A DNA stretch of 64,000 bases from CAZLRH01 sp964562015 (GCA_964562015.1 CAZLRH010000002.1:248001-312000); one strand, 5' to 3'; numbered from the stretch's first letter, positions 26,462 through 34,980 are shown. Notes: generated by a model not told the origin, from the letters alone. Program-made: numbers and translations.

Positions 26462-27124
26462 GTGAAAAGCCCCCACCCACCGATTGTTGCGCCGTCCTTG
26501 CTGGCCTCGAACCACGGCCGGCTGGCCGAGGGCGCGCAGGCGGTGGTCGACGCCGGGCTAAAATGGCTGCACCTCGACATCATGGACGGGCACTTCGTCC
26601 CCAACCTTTCCTTTGGGCCCCAGGTGCTCGCGGACTTGCGCCCGCTGTCCGATTTGTTTTTTGACACGCACCTGATGCTCGACAACCCGCACGAGTACAT
26701 CGAGCCGTTCATCAAAGCCGGGGCGCAGCAGATTTCCATCCACATCGAGCCCGACTATCCCGTCGCAGATACGCTGAAGTACATTCGCGCCCGTGGCCTG
26801 CGCTGCGGCATCGCCCTGAACCCGGGCACTCCGGCCGCGGCCGTCGAGCCGCTGCTCGAGCGCGTGGACAATGTTTTGGTGATGACGGTGCAGCCCGGCT
26901 TTGGCGGCCAAAAATTTCACCGCGATGTTTTGGCGAAAATCGCGCAAATCTCCGCCTGGCGCGCGGAGCGCAAGCTCGCCTACCGCATTGAAGTGGACGG
27001 CGGCGTGGACGACGAGACCGGCCTCTGGTGCAAGGCTGAAGGCGCGGACACATTTGTGTGCGGCACCGCCTTTTATCACGCCCCCGACCGCCGGGCGTTT
27101 GCCACACGGCTGGAAGCGGGCTGA
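26462..27124 (+). CDS. rpe: Ribulose-phosphate 3-epimerase
   Basis: A 220-residue TIM-barrel enzyme that interconverts ribulose 5-phosphate and xylulose 5-phosphate. Motifs: IVAPSLLASNHGRL at the N-terminus, WLHLDIMDGHFVPNLSFG with metal-binding His/Asp, FFDTHLML, VMTVQPGFGGQKF and IEVDGGVDDETG. Two GTG starts are possible: 26423, directly after the lptE stop, and 26462, which gives the standard N-terminus (MKSPHPPIVAPS) and is used here. It closes the rpmF-to-rpe housekeeping run. Confidence 0.93.
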   Translation: MKSPHPPIVAPSLLASNHGRLAEGAQAVVDAGLKWLHLDIMDGHFVPNLSFGPQVLADLRPLSDLFFDTHLMLDNPHEYIEPFIKAGAQQISIHIEPDYPVADTLKYIRARGLRCGIALNPGTPAAAVEPLLERVDNVLVMTVQPGFGGQKFHRDVLAKIAQISAWRAERKLAYRIEVDGGVDDETGLWCKAEGADTFVCGTAFYHAPDRRAFATRLEAG

Positions 27125-27223
27125 GCGCGCGACGCTGCAAATAGAATAAGGCTGAGGGCCGACCGAAATTTCAAAAAAAGCAAAGCCTCTTAATTTTTTC
27201 CATCTCTCAATCCATACCAAACC

Positions 27224-27766
27224 ATGCACCTTCCGTCCTGCTGCACGATGGTCCGCCGGATCATCTTGATTGTTTTCGCCTGCGGCCTGAGCCTTACATC
27301 CCCAGCCGTCCACGCCGCCTCCCTGGCCAAAAACTTACAAGGAACTTACACACTTACCAAAAAAAGTTCTGCCATCAACGGCGTCGCCGATCACCACCCC
27401 CAAGGCATTCCCTCGCCCGCACCGACCTTTTCCGTCAACGCCTTTGGGTTTAAATCCGTTACCGGCGCCAAAATTTTGCAATTCATGCAAGCGGCTGGCT
27501 CGGGTGCTCCGAACCTGAAATTGGCCATCACGTCCAGCAGCGCCACCGCATTTGGCAGCGCCGCCAGTGGCAAAATCTCCTTCGTCGTCAATAATCCCCA
27601 TGGTCCGGACCACCCGGTAACCATCGCTATTTCCAGCGGCCAGATTAAGGGCGCAATCGCCGCGACGGGCCTGACCTTCACCGGCTCGCTGAAAGGCCCG
27701 GGCACGATTGCGGGCCAGACGCAGAATTATACCCTCACCTTCACTTTCAAGCTCACCAAAAATTAG
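27224..27766 (+). CDS. Small secreted protein, unknown function
   Basis: A 180-residue exported protein; MVRRIILIVFACGLSLTSPA with AVHA cleavage site is a signal peptide (start ATG at 27224 or the internal ATG at 27248). The mature part is Ser/Thr/Gly/Ala-rich and predicted all-beta, with SGKISFVVNNPHGPDHPVTI and GTIAGQTQNYTLTFTFKLTKN. No catalytic motif and no family recognised. It converges with a PEP-CTERM protein gene. Confidence 0.6.
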   Translation: MHLPSCCTMVRRIILIVFACGLSLTSPAVHAASLAKNLQGTYTLTKKSSAINGVADHHPQGIPSPAPTFSVNAFGFKSVTGAKILQFMQAAGSGAPNLKLAITSSSATAFGSAASGKISFVVNNPHGPDHPVTIAISSGQIKGAIAATGLTFTGSLKGPGTIAGQTQNYTLTFTFKLTKN

Positions 27767-27839
27767 GTAAAGTCTGCCTGTAAGATGACTTGGGGCCTCC
27801 GTTGCGGCGCTCCATTTTCAGCGGCAATCAGAAAGAAAA

Positions 27840-28505
27840 TTACTTTGCCGCCCGTTGCCGCTTGAACCGGGCCACACCCGCCGCTCCCAACGCCAGCAGG
27901 CCCAGGCCCGTAGCGGCTTGCGCCGGCTCCGGCACCGAGGACGTCGCCCCGGCTGGAATCGCCGTGTCCGGGCTGCTCTCGTAGGCCCAGTCATGGAAGG
28001 TCAAGGAATTGGGCCCAAGCGTGATGTTGGCCCAGCCGTAATTCTGCTGCCCGGAAATGGTGAAGGTAAAGCCGACCAATTGGTCGCCAAACGCCAAATT
28101 CAAATGGTTATGGCTTATGGTAAAGAGAGCGACCGCGGAGTTTTGAATGGACGACGCCAAGCGGGCCGGACCGATGGAGAATGAAGCCGGCACCTGTCTG
28201 GGTCGATTTTGATTGCTCGTGCTGCCGAATTTCACCCAGCCGTCGGCCGCAGCGCCCCGGTGCGCATAGATGCCCGCGCGGCCTTCCCCCGTCAGGGTAT
28301 TGTCAAAAGTAAAATCCGTCGTGCTATCGCCATTGATATCCCAGACATGCACGCCGGGATTTCCCACCGGTACGCTGAAAGAATTGGTGACGTGAACAAT
28401 GGCGCCCGGCAGCGCCGGGGCGGCCACAGCAGCGGCCGCAACGGCATAGCGCGGAAGGCGGCGGGCAAATTGGGCAGCGGCGGCGGGAGTGTGACGTGAT
28501 TTCAT
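27840..28505 (-). CDS. PEP-CTERM sorting-domain protein
   Basis: A 221-residue exported protein ending in a PEP-CTERM tail: SSVPEPAQAATG, a hydrophobic helix (LGLLALGAAGVA) and a basic end RFKRQRAAK. The ectodomain is beta-rich (NSFSVPVGNPGVHVWDINGD; FDNTLTGEGRAGIYAH) with a final YGWANITLGPNSLTFHDWAYE, a pattern common in verrucomicrobial PEP-CTERM proteins. The N-terminus has an Arg-rich stretch before its hydrophobic segment. Such tails are processed by an exosortase; the exosortase of this window (38735-39337) is a candidate but seems dedicated to its neighbour, so another may exist in the genome. Confidence 0.85.
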   Translation of the reverse strand: MKSRHTPAAAAQFARRLPRYAVAAAAVAAPALPGAIVHVTNSFSVPVGNPGVHVWDINGDSTTDFTFDNTLTGEGRAGIYAHRGAAADGWVKFGSTSNQNRPRQVPASFSIGPARLASSIQNSAVALFTISHNHLNLAFGDQLVGFTFTISGQQNYGWANITLGPNSLTFHDWAYESSPDTAIPAGATSSVPEPAQAATGLGLLALGAAGVARFKRQRAAK

Positions 28506-28741
28506 AATTCTGCGCAGTTGGGCCGGCCCAAAATCACGCCGGATGTCATCCTTTAATCCACCTCCTAACGGTCTGCAAGCTAAACTTTGCCCCTGCCCGC
28601 ACCCGAACTTTCGCCGACTGCATTTTCATCTGCCTTCATCAGCAAAATCTGCGATTACCTGATTGACGAGGTTGTTTTAGGTGTGGTCGGAGCAAGAAAA
28701 TCAACCCGCCGTCGACCAGCTAAGTCCCGGGAGGGACCAAA

Positions 28742-29455
28742 CTAATTTGACATTTTTTGAATCTTTTCCGCGATCTTGGCGCGTTGATCCTCGGTCAGGG
28801 TGCCCGATTTAATGCTTTCGATCATAATTTCCAGTCTGGCGCGATTCGCGTCGGGCACGAGGGCGGATTTCAGGGCCGCCGAAGCGCTGGCGGGGTCCTT
28901 TACCGCCCAAACAAGGAGAATGTCGTCCAAGCGGTTGCCGCGAACCGTATCGTCGTTGATGCTATTTGCCACGGTAAAGGCAACAGCTGGTTCATTTTCA
29001 ACTTCCAACGCGATCATGGCCTCCGCGGCGTGCTCGCGCTGCTTGTTCTCGTCCGGAATTTCGGCGAGCCAGGCCACCACCGCCGGGGTGTTTTGCGCCG
29101 CCCATTCCTTGAGCAGACCCACTGCGGCCGGGTCCATTTTTTGCAGGTCGTCAGCGCGCTTGTAGTTGATGAGTCCCTGTTTCAGCGTGACCAAGGTGTC
29201 CGAGGCCAAACCGGCCACGGGGGCAGACCCGATACTCGCCTGCGCGGTGGTCGGCGTTGGCGCAACGGGCGCAACCACTGGCTCAGCGACCCTCCCTGAC
29301 GTGGGTCGCAGCGGGGCGACAGATTGAGGTGCGATCGGCGTCGCGGCGATTCGTGGCGGACTCGATGCTTTCGCGGCGGGCGTGGAGAACCACCATAGTA
29401 CGGCGACACCGACGCCCCCGACGGCAATCGCGACTAAAAGGTCCCTTTGCTTCAT
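28742..29455 (-). CDS. Membrane-anchored protein with helical repeats, unknown function
   Basis: A 237-residue protein: N-terminal helix (LLVAIAVGGVGVAVLWWF), a Pro/Ala/Thr-rich linker of about 60 residues, and a helical C-terminal domain. The latter has units such as LLKEWAAQNTPAVVAWLAEI and ILLVWAVKDPASASAALKSAL, a W(A)..DP.A...W-type helical repeat seen in many verrucomicrobial proteins. The same overall design (anchor, low-complexity linker, helical domain) is found in the protein at 46617-47999. No enzyme motif. Periplasmic facing is likely. Confidence 0.6.
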   Translation of the reverse strand: MKQRDLLVAIAVGGVGVAVLWWFSTPAAKASSPPRIAATPIAPQSVAPLRPTSGRVAEPVVAPVAPTPTTAQASIGSAPVAGLASDTLVTLKQGLINYKRADDLQKMDPAAVGLLKEWAAQNTPAVVAWLAEIPDENKQREHAAEAMIALEVENEPAVAFTVANSINDDTVRGNRLDDILLVWAVKDPASASAALKSALVPDANRARLEIMIESIKSGTLTEDQRAKIAEKIQKMSN

Positions 29456-29545
29456 GGCGGCTGGTCGCCGGAAAGCCTATGCCCTTTGGCTGCCCGCAGA
29501 AAAGCCCATTTCGAATCCAAAAAAACCGCCGGACCTTTGCGGTCT

Positions 29546-29571
29546 TTTAAATTTTGAATTTTGAATTTCTA
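29546..29571. repeat. AT-rich TTTTGAATTTT-type repeat
   Basis: TTTTAAATTTTGAATTTTGA run in the 132-base space between two leftward genes. Third copy of the AT-rich unit found at 5511 and 5885. Confidence 0.55.
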
Positions 29572-29587
29572 TCAACCGCGATCTCCC

Positions 29588-30067
29588 TCAGACCTTGATC
29601 CCTTTTTCCGCCAAAATGCCCTTGAGTTTACGGGAGACGGCCGGGCCGTGAATTTCGCGCAGCTTGCGCAGGCGGAACGCCACCGCCAGGCGGAACGCCT
29701 TTTCCTGGCCGTATTTGTTGATGGAAAAGGAAGTGCACTTCTGCACGCCGGGCGCGGGGCGCCACGTGACGGCAAAAGATTCGCTGAGCGTGCCGCGCGG
29801 GGTGTGCTTGATGCTGCGGGAAACGCCGAGCACGCCGGTGGTGTTGCGGGAATCGCGAAACACGATGCGGCGGCTGCGGGGCTTGGCGGGGATTTTCGCC
29901 AGGCGTTCGTGCAAAATTTCGCGATAGCGCCGGGCCTCGATCAGGGCCTCGTCGGTGCCGCTGCATTTGCCGTCGCTAAAAAGGCGGGAGTACGTTTTGC
30001 CGTTTTTATACGCACGCACAAACCAGCCATGAGTGGAGCCTGAGTCGATGCGGCTGATGCCTTTCAT
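29588..30067 (-). CDS. AP2-type DNA-binding protein with two AP2-like units
   Basis: A 159-residue basic protein, starting at the ATG at 30067 (MKGISRIDSGS); the open frame extends nine codons further. Two AP2/integrase-N-like units are seen: about residues 5-55 (WFVRAYKNGKTYSRLFSDGK then EALIEARRYREIL) and about 80-145 (TGVLGVSRSI, ESFAVTWRP, TSFSINKYGQEKAFRLAVAF). Each has three beta strands and a helix. Bacterial AP2 domains usually sit in homing endonucleases with an HNH; none is present here, so a stand-alone DNA-binding or regulatory role is likely. No partner gene is close. Confidence 0.65.
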   Translation of the reverse strand: MKGISRIDSGSTHGWFVRAYKNGKTYSRLFSDGKCSGTDEALIEARRYREILHERLAKIPAKPRSRRIVFRDSRNTTGVLGVSRSIKHTPRGTLSESFAVTWRPAPGVQKCTSFSINKYGQEKAFRLAVAFRLRKLREIHGPAVSRKLKGILAEKGIKV

Positions 30068-30445
30068 AGCGGTGGAGGTAGTTAGGGTGAACATGGATTA
30101 GGGGAGTAAGTCCCAAGAATGAGCGTAGGTTTCCCAACGTCCTGTTAATCGACTCAATCCACCGGCAATTAATAGAAATTTAACAATTATGTGACCTTGT
30201 TTCCCAGCCGGTCCCCACCCCGGAATCTGTCCTAACGCCCCTCAGTGATGACCAAAGCGGCCGTCTCCTCGCGAAAGCCCGGCCTCCCGCATATTATTGG
30301 AAGATTATGCCGTGGGCCCCGCCGGGCGTGGAGGAGGCCGAAAAAATATTTGCTTCGACATTAACTAACGCTGCCGTGAAGAGATAAAACCGCCGGGAGC
30401 CGGCTAAGTTTCAAGCATTCGACCTGCGCGTGAGGCGGCCTGTTT
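30068..30445. other. Intergenic region without a visible gene
   Basis: A 378-base space between the AP2-type gene and the formyltransferase gene, both leftward. It should hold the promoter of the AP2-type gene; an AT-rich stretch near 30170-30200 is the only candidate. I see no coding potential, tRNA, strong hairpin or repeat in it. Confidence 0.4.
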
Positions 30446-31375
30446 TCAACGGCAAACGTCGCCCACGGCCAGCGCGGGCGGTCCCGTTTCTGCGGACAGT
30501 GCGCCCCACGCCGATTCAGTCACTTCGAAGGCGCCTTCGCCGCAGGCGATGACCAAGGGCGACACTTGCAAAACCGTGCCGGGCGCAGCGGGCTGGGCCA
30601 ACGTTTCGTTCCGCACCCGGCCCCACCAAATGTGCAGTCGGTGGGCTATGCCTTCAGCCTCCACCTCGGTAAAGGCACCGGGAAAGGGATGCGTCACCGC
30701 CCGCACCAAATTAAAAACCGGCCGGGCGGGCTGGCTCCACGCGATGCGGCCGTCCGCCGCCGTGCGCTTGCCGAAATAAGTGGCGAGCGCATGGTCTTGC
30801 GGCGTGCGCGGGGCGCGGCCAGCCAGCAGGCCGTCGAGCTGCCGCGCGAGCACCTTCACCGCGGCCTCGCGCACGCGGTCGAGCACCGCGGTCACCGGCT
30901 CCTCCGGCCCGATCGGAATTTTCTCCTGATCCACGAGGTCGCCGGCGTCGGCTTCCTTGACCATCACATGCAGGGAGACGCCCGTATGGTCTTCGCCATT
31001 GATGATGGCCCAGTTGAGCGGGGCACGCCCGCGGTAGCGCGGCAGCAACGAGCCGTGGAGGTTGAACGCCCCCAGCGGCGCGAGCGCGAGCAACCGCTCG
31101 GGAATCATGTTGCGGTAGTAAAAGGACAAAATCAAATCGGGCCGCAGCGCTTGCACGCGTTCGACCCACGCCGGGTCTTTGAGCGAATCGGGCGTGAAGA
31201 CCGGCAGGCCGCGGGCTTCCGCCAGCGCCGGCACGGAGCGAAACCAGTTTTTCTCCCCGGCGTCCGGAGTGTGCGTGAAAACGCCCGCCACCACACACCC
31301 CCGCGCCAGCAGCAATTCCAGCGCGGCATAGCCGACTTCGCTGTAGCCAAAAAATAAAATGCGCGGCGTGGCCAT
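30446..31375 (-). CDS. ArnA-like formyltransferase (stand-alone)
   Basis: A 309-residue formyl-tetrahydrofolate-dependent transferase. The sequence follows the N-terminal domain of ArnA rather than Met-tRNA formyltransferase: FTHTPDAGEKNWFRSVPALA, RPDLILSFYYRNMIPERLL, and the catalytic stretch FNLHGSLLPRYRGRAPLNWA followed by MVKEADAGDLVDQ with the expected Asn, His and Asp. The C-terminal OB-like part has ITHPFPGAF-type sequence. ArnA normally has a fused decarboxylase; here that domain is missing and no arn genes are adjacent. Formylation of an amino-sugar nucleotide is likely, the exact sugar unknown. The ATG at 31375 gives the family start; the upstream open frame overlaps other genes. 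Confidence 0.82.
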   Translation of the reverse strand: MATPRILFFGYSEVGYAALELLLARGCVVAGVFTHTPDAGEKNWFRSVPALAEARGLPVFTPDSLKDPAWVERVQALRPDLILSFYYRNMIPERLLALAPLGAFNLHGSLLPRYRGRAPLNWAIINGEDHTGVSLHVMVKEADAGDLVDQEKIPIGPEEPVTAVLDRVREAAVKVLARQLDGLLAGRAPRTPQDHALATYFGKRTAADGRIAWSQPARPVFNLVRAVTHPFPGAFTEVEAEGIAHRLHIWWGRVRNETLAQPAAPGTVLQVSPLVIACGEGAFEVTESAWGALSAETGPPALAVGDVCR

Positions 31376-31495
31376 GGTCGGGATTTGCCCCCAAGTGCGT
31401 TTTAAAATCCCCCAACGCTGCGGATGAAGCAACGCCAATCCCACCAGTTTAGACTGGAAATGACGTTTCGCCTGGCTCATTTTTTGGGCCCGGCC

Positions 31496-31765
31496 ATGGC
31501 AAAAATCACCTTCACGCAGGCCATCCAGCGCCACGTTGCCTGTCCGCCGACCGAGGCGGAGGGCCGCACAGTGCGCGAGGTGCTCGAGCAGGTTTTTGCC
31601 GGCAACCCGCTCGCGCGCGGTTATGTGCTCGATGAGCAGGGCGCCTTGCGCAAACACATGCTGGTGTTTGTCGGCGGCCAGCAAATCGGCGATCGCACGG
31701 GCCTGAGCGACGCCGTGCCGCCCGAGGCCGAAGTTTTCGTCATGCAGGCGCTTTCCGGAGGATAA
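31496..31765 (+). CDS. MoaD/ThiS-like ubiquitin-fold protein
   Basis: An 89-residue beta-grasp protein beginning MAKITFTQAIQRHV and ending FVMQALSGG. The C-terminal GG is the hallmark of MoaD/ThiS-type sulfur carriers that are adenylated at the terminal Gly. TVREVLEQVFAGNP and YVLDEQGALRKHMLVFVGG match the helix and strands of the fold. The ATG at 31496 is preferred to the upstream 31424. It is followed after four bases by a BNR-repeat protein, so the two are one operon. No MoaE, MoeB or ThiF is nearby, so its acceptor pathway is open. Confidence 0.8.
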   Translation: MAKITFTQAIQRHVACPPTEAEGRTVREVLEQVFAGNPLARGYVLDEQGALRKHMLVFVGGQQIGDRTGLSDAVPPEAEVFVMQALSGG

Positions 31766-31769
31766 ACCC

Positions 31770-32885
31770 ATGAGCCAACGCATTCTCGTTTCCACGCGCA
31801 AAGGATTGTTCACCATTGAACGCCGCGCCCGCTGGACCATCGCCAAGGTGGATTTTCTGGCCAACAACAGCCCGATGGCGCTGGCGGATGCCCGCAACGG
31901 CTACCTTTACGCCGCGTTTTCCCACGGCCATTTCGGCAGCAAACTTCACCGCTCCACCGATGGCGGCAAAACGTGGCGCGAAATCGCCGTGCCCGCCTAC
32001 CCCGCCGTGCCCGAAGGCGCGCCGCCGGAGTTGGATATGTGGGGCAAACCCCTCCCGACCACCCTGCAACTCATCTGGTCGCTCGAAGCGGGCGGGCCGG
32101 ATCAGCCCGGACGCTTGTGGTGCGGCACCATTCCGGGCGGATTGTTTCGCTCCAACGATCACGGCGACTCGTGGGAATTGGTGCGCACGCTATGGGACCA
32201 CCCGAGCCGCAAAAAATGGATGGGCGGCGGGGCCGACTGGCCGGGGATTCATTCCCTTTGCGTGGACCCGCGCGACTCGCGCCGCGTGAGCCTCGGCGTT
32301 TCCTCCGGCGGCGTATGGCTCACCGAAGACGATGGCGCGACGTGGCGCTGCCGGGCCGACGGCATGCGCGCCGCCTACCTGCCGCCCGAACAGGCCTACG
32401 AGCCGAACGCGCAGGACCCGCACCGTCTGGTGCAGTGCCGCGCCGCGCCCGAGGTTTACTGGGTGCAGCATCACAACGGAATTTTTCATTGCGGCAACGA
32501 CCTGGAACGTTGGGAGGAAATCAAGAACCCGCACTTTTCGACTTTCGGGTTTGGCGTCGCCGTGCATCCCAAGGATCCGAAAACAGCGTGGTTTGTGCCT
32601 GGCGTCAGCGACGAACAGCGCGTGGCCGTGGAAGGCCAGGTCGTCGTCACCCGCACGCGCGACGGCGGCCAGACATTTGAGGTGTTGCGCCGCGGGCTCC
32701 CCCAGGAACACGCGTATGATTTGACGTTCCGCCATGCGCTCGAAGTGGACGAAACGGGCGACCGCCTCGTCTTTGGGACGACCACTGGGTCACTTTTCGT
32801 CTCCGACGACCAAGGCGACAACTGGCATTGCGTTTCCACGCACCTGCCGCCGATTTATTGCACGCGGTTCGTGCCGGCGGTTTAG
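31770..32885 (+). CDS. BNR/sialidase-like beta-propeller protein
   Basis: A 371-residue protein with BNR (Asp-box) repeats: HRSTDGGKTWREI, FRSNDHGDSWELV, WLTEDDGATWRC, TRTRDGGQTFEV and VSDDQGDNWHCV, five units along the length, typical of sialidase/VPS10/YCF48-type propellers. There is no signal peptide (MSQRILVSTRKGLFTIE), so it is cytoplasmic and unlikely to be a secreted sialidase. The catalytic Arg triad of sialidases is not evident. Coupled to the MoaD-like gene; the pair suggests a sulfur-transfer or cofactor-linked function, but this is inference. Confidence 0.78.
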   Translation: MSQRILVSTRKGLFTIERRARWTIAKVDFLANNSPMALADARNGYLYAAFSHGHFGSKLHRSTDGGKTWREIAVPAYPAVPEGAPPELDMWGKPLPTTLQLIWSLEAGGPDQPGRLWCGTIPGGLFRSNDHGDSWELVRTLWDHPSRKKWMGGGADWPGIHSLCVDPRDSRRVSLGVSSGGVWLTEDDGATWRCRADGMRAAYLPPEQAYEPNAQDPHRLVQCRAAPEVYWVQHHNGIFHCGNDLERWEEIKNPHFSTFGFGVAVHPKDPKTAWFVPGVSDEQRVAVEGQVVVTRTRDGGQTFEVLRRGLPQEHAYDLTFRHALEVDETGDRLVFGTTTGSLFVSDDQGDNWHCVSTHLPPIYCTRFVPAV

Positions 32886-32999
32886 GAAGACCGAGAAGAA
32901 TTTTACCGCGAAGGACACGAAGATCGCGAAGAGGACTGGATTTTCATCTGCATCGTAGAAAAGGCCACGAGGTCTGGCCTCCTTGGTCAAAATACGGCC

Positions 33000-34232
33000 T
33001 CAGTGCGTGTCCTCGTTTTCCAGCGAGGGGATGCGGTTGAACGCGATGCGCATCGGCGCGGCGGCGCGGGCGGCGTGCGCACTGCCCCAATGGATCGCCC
33101 CAAAGCCGTAAACCCGATTCAGGCGGTCCACCACCCGCATCAGCGGCAGGCGGCGCGTGGATTCCGTCGGAAACAAGGGCAGCGGGTTGTCGCACGCGTG
33201 CGTCAGGCGCAGCAAATTCACGCCGACTTGAATCGGCCCCGCGCGGTCTTCGCGGGGCGTCCGCCGATCCAATAAAAGATCCAGCGTGCGGGCGAATTCC
33301 ACGGTATCCTGGGTCGGCTCCAGACTGCGCGCATCTTCCCACGACTGGCCGCGCGGGTAACGCAGGTAGGCTTGCAATTCACCGGCGAAATAATCGGCGG
33401 CGCGCAAACGCATCGCGGCCTTTTCCAGCAAGCGGTGCGCGACGGCACGGGCGGCGGCCTCCGTGCGCAGGGCGGGCGCGAGCACATGGGAATGCCCGAA
33501 CACGCTTTTGCGGGTCGGCGCGGCGGCGAAATCGTCCCCACGCAGCCAGGCCCAGAAACGCTCGCCGCCCACGCCGCCCCACACGCTGCGCAATTTTTCC
33601 CGCGACGCCGCGCACAATTCCTCGACTGTGGTGATGCGCGCCGCGCGCAACCGTCGTTCCATGTGCCGCCCGATGCCGCAGAGATCGGAGAGTTCCAGGC
33701 CGTGCAGCGCCTGCGGCAAATCCTCCAGGTCGAGCACGACCAAGCCGTCGGGTTTCTGCATGTCGCTGGCGGTTTTGGCCAGAAAAAGATTCGGCGCGAG
33801 GCCGATGGAGCAGCGCAACACCGGGCCGAGGTCGCGGCGCAAGGCCATCTTGATTTGCCGGGCGAGCGCGCGGGCGCGGTCGGGCTCGCACCAGCGGCCC
33901 GTCAACCGGCACGACATTTCATCAATCGAGTGGATGTGCTCGACGTGCATCTGGGCCTCGACGATTTCGACGATGCAGTGATGCAACTGCACATATTCCT
34001 TGGGCCGGGCCTCAACGAATTGAATGTGCGGGCACAACTTTCTCGCCTCATAGACCAGTGTGCCGGTTTTCACGCCAAAAGGCCGCGCCTCGATGGACGC
34101 CGCGATACAACAACCGGTTTCCGCCAGCACCGGCACGACGCCCAGCGCGCGGCCTCTTAATTCCGGCCGCAGATGCTGCTCGCAGGAAGCGAAGAAGGCA
34201 TTGCAGTCCACAAACAGCTCGCGCAAAGGCAT
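33000..34232 (-). CDS. Y-family DNA polymerase (DinB/UmuC-like)
   Basis: A 410-residue translesion polymerase. The catalytic carboxylates are present: FVDCNAFFASCEQ at the N-terminus and IHSIDEMSC with the S-x-D-E pattern. The thumb has the helix-hairpin-helix GIGRHMERRLRAARITTVEEL. Near the C-terminus, NPLPLF resembles a beta-clamp-binding motif. It bypasses damaged bases; unlike ImuB it keeps the active-site acids. A GAAC-N4-GTTT palindrome 12 bases upstream suggests LexA control. An SRAP-type repair gene lies 0.8 kb away on the other strand, which fits a damage-response area. Confidence 0.9.
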   Translation of the reverse strand: MPLRELFVDCNAFFASCEQHLRPELRGRALGVVPVLAETGCCIAASIEARPFGVKTGTLVYEARKLCPHIQFVEARPKEYVQLHHCIVEIVEAQMHVEHIHSIDEMSCRLTGRWCEPDRARALARQIKMALRRDLGPVLRCSIGLAPNLFLAKTASDMQKPDGLVVLDLEDLPQALHGLELSDLCGIGRHMERRLRAARITTVEELCAASREKLRSVWGGVGGERFWAWLRGDDFAAAPTRKSVFGHSHVLAPALRTEAAARAVAHRLLEKAAMRLRAADYFAGELQAYLRYPRGQSWEDARSLEPTQDTVEFARTLDLLLDRRTPREDRAGPIQVGVNLLRLTHACDNPLPLFPTESTRRLPLMRVVDRLNRVYGFGAIHWGSAHAARAAAPMRIAFNRIPSLENEDTH

Positions 34233-34243
34233 GGAGAGATAGT

Positions 34244-34255
34244 GAACATATGTTT
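34244..34255 (-). promoter_or_regulatory. Putative LexA (SOS) operator and promoter of the Y-family polymerase
   Basis: GAACATATGTTT is a GAAC-N4-GTTY near-palindrome of the Gram-positive-type SOS box. On the minus strand it lies between a TTGACA -35 box (34257-34262) and a weak CACTAT -10 box with 17-base spacing, and ends 12 bases before the ATG at 34232. A repressor here would block the polymerase promoter. The short leader suggests a near-leaderless transcript. The lexA gene itself is not in the window. Confidence 0.5.
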
Positions 34256-34437
34256 ATGCCTTGTCAACCGGGCCGCCAGCCTCGTATCATTCTTTGGCTT
34301 TCGTTTTGACAGAGGCGCTGGGCTTGGCTTCGCTGCCTACATAAGCGACGGGTGCGACGTACCTAGCAACCCGTCGCCAACACCCGGCGAGCATACTACA
34401 GCATGCCATTAGAACTAACCGATTTGAGGTTTTCAAC

Positions 34438-34980
34438 ATGAGCTCAACCCCATTCTCCACCACTGATTTTAAGGATTTCCTAGATTTGCCCGAACTCCTA
34501 TTTAAGTGGGCTACCAGTGTGCTGGCCTTGTCCATCACATTTAGAAATTCCATTATTGGATCTCACCCTGTAGGTCTATGGATGTTAAACGTGGCTTGGC
34601 TTGCTCTTGCGTCAACCTGCTTTGCTTATTTGATATTAAGAATTTGTGTAAATGTTTTGGTGCTTTCGAATCAAGCAACACATACACGCTATTCAGTAAT
34701 TAAGAGTGAGCTTGATTTTTCCAAACAACTGGGGGATGATATTATTAAGTCCGAAAACCTAACAAATATAGAAAAAGCCGATAAGCTTCAGCAAATTCAT
34801 AATGAATCAATGGCTGAAATTACTAGACTTAGAAGTCAAAAACTTGAGATTGATTTCGATAAAATCACTCCTTTGGCTCCAAAGTGCGTCATTGCTGAAA
34901 TGATTGGCTTTTCCATCGGCGTCCTTTTCATTGTGGTATTTGCAATTCTAAATAATCATGCAAATCCGATTTCTCCTTAA
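34438..34980 (+). CDS. AT-rich membrane protein with coiled coil, unknown function
   Basis: A 180-residue protein with three transmembrane helices: about residues 22-37, 48-72 and 150-173 (EMIGFSIGVLFIVVFAIL). Between helices 2 and 3 is a charged helical stretch with coiled-coil character (NLTNIEKADKLQQIHNESM). Base composition is clearly AT-richer than neighbours, suggesting transfer. No family recognised. It stands between the Y-family polymerase and the SRAP gene, close to an Abi-C-type gene, so a defence-related membrane effector is possible but unproven. Confidence 0.6.
   Translation: MSSTPFSTTDFKDFLDLPELLFKWATSVLALSITFRNSIIGSHPVGLWMLNVAWLALASTCFAYLILRICVNVLVLSNQATHTRYSVIKSELDFSKQLGDDIIKSENLTNIEKADKLQQIHNESMAEITRLRSQKLEIDFDKITPLAPKCVIAEMIGFSIGVLFIVVFAILNNHANPISP

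Noticed and set aside
34287..34553. Minus-strand frame of 88 codons with a lipobox-like LAGC
   Set aside because: The LAGC is in the middle of the frame without a proper signal start, and the frame overlaps the start of the AT-rich membrane protein gene.
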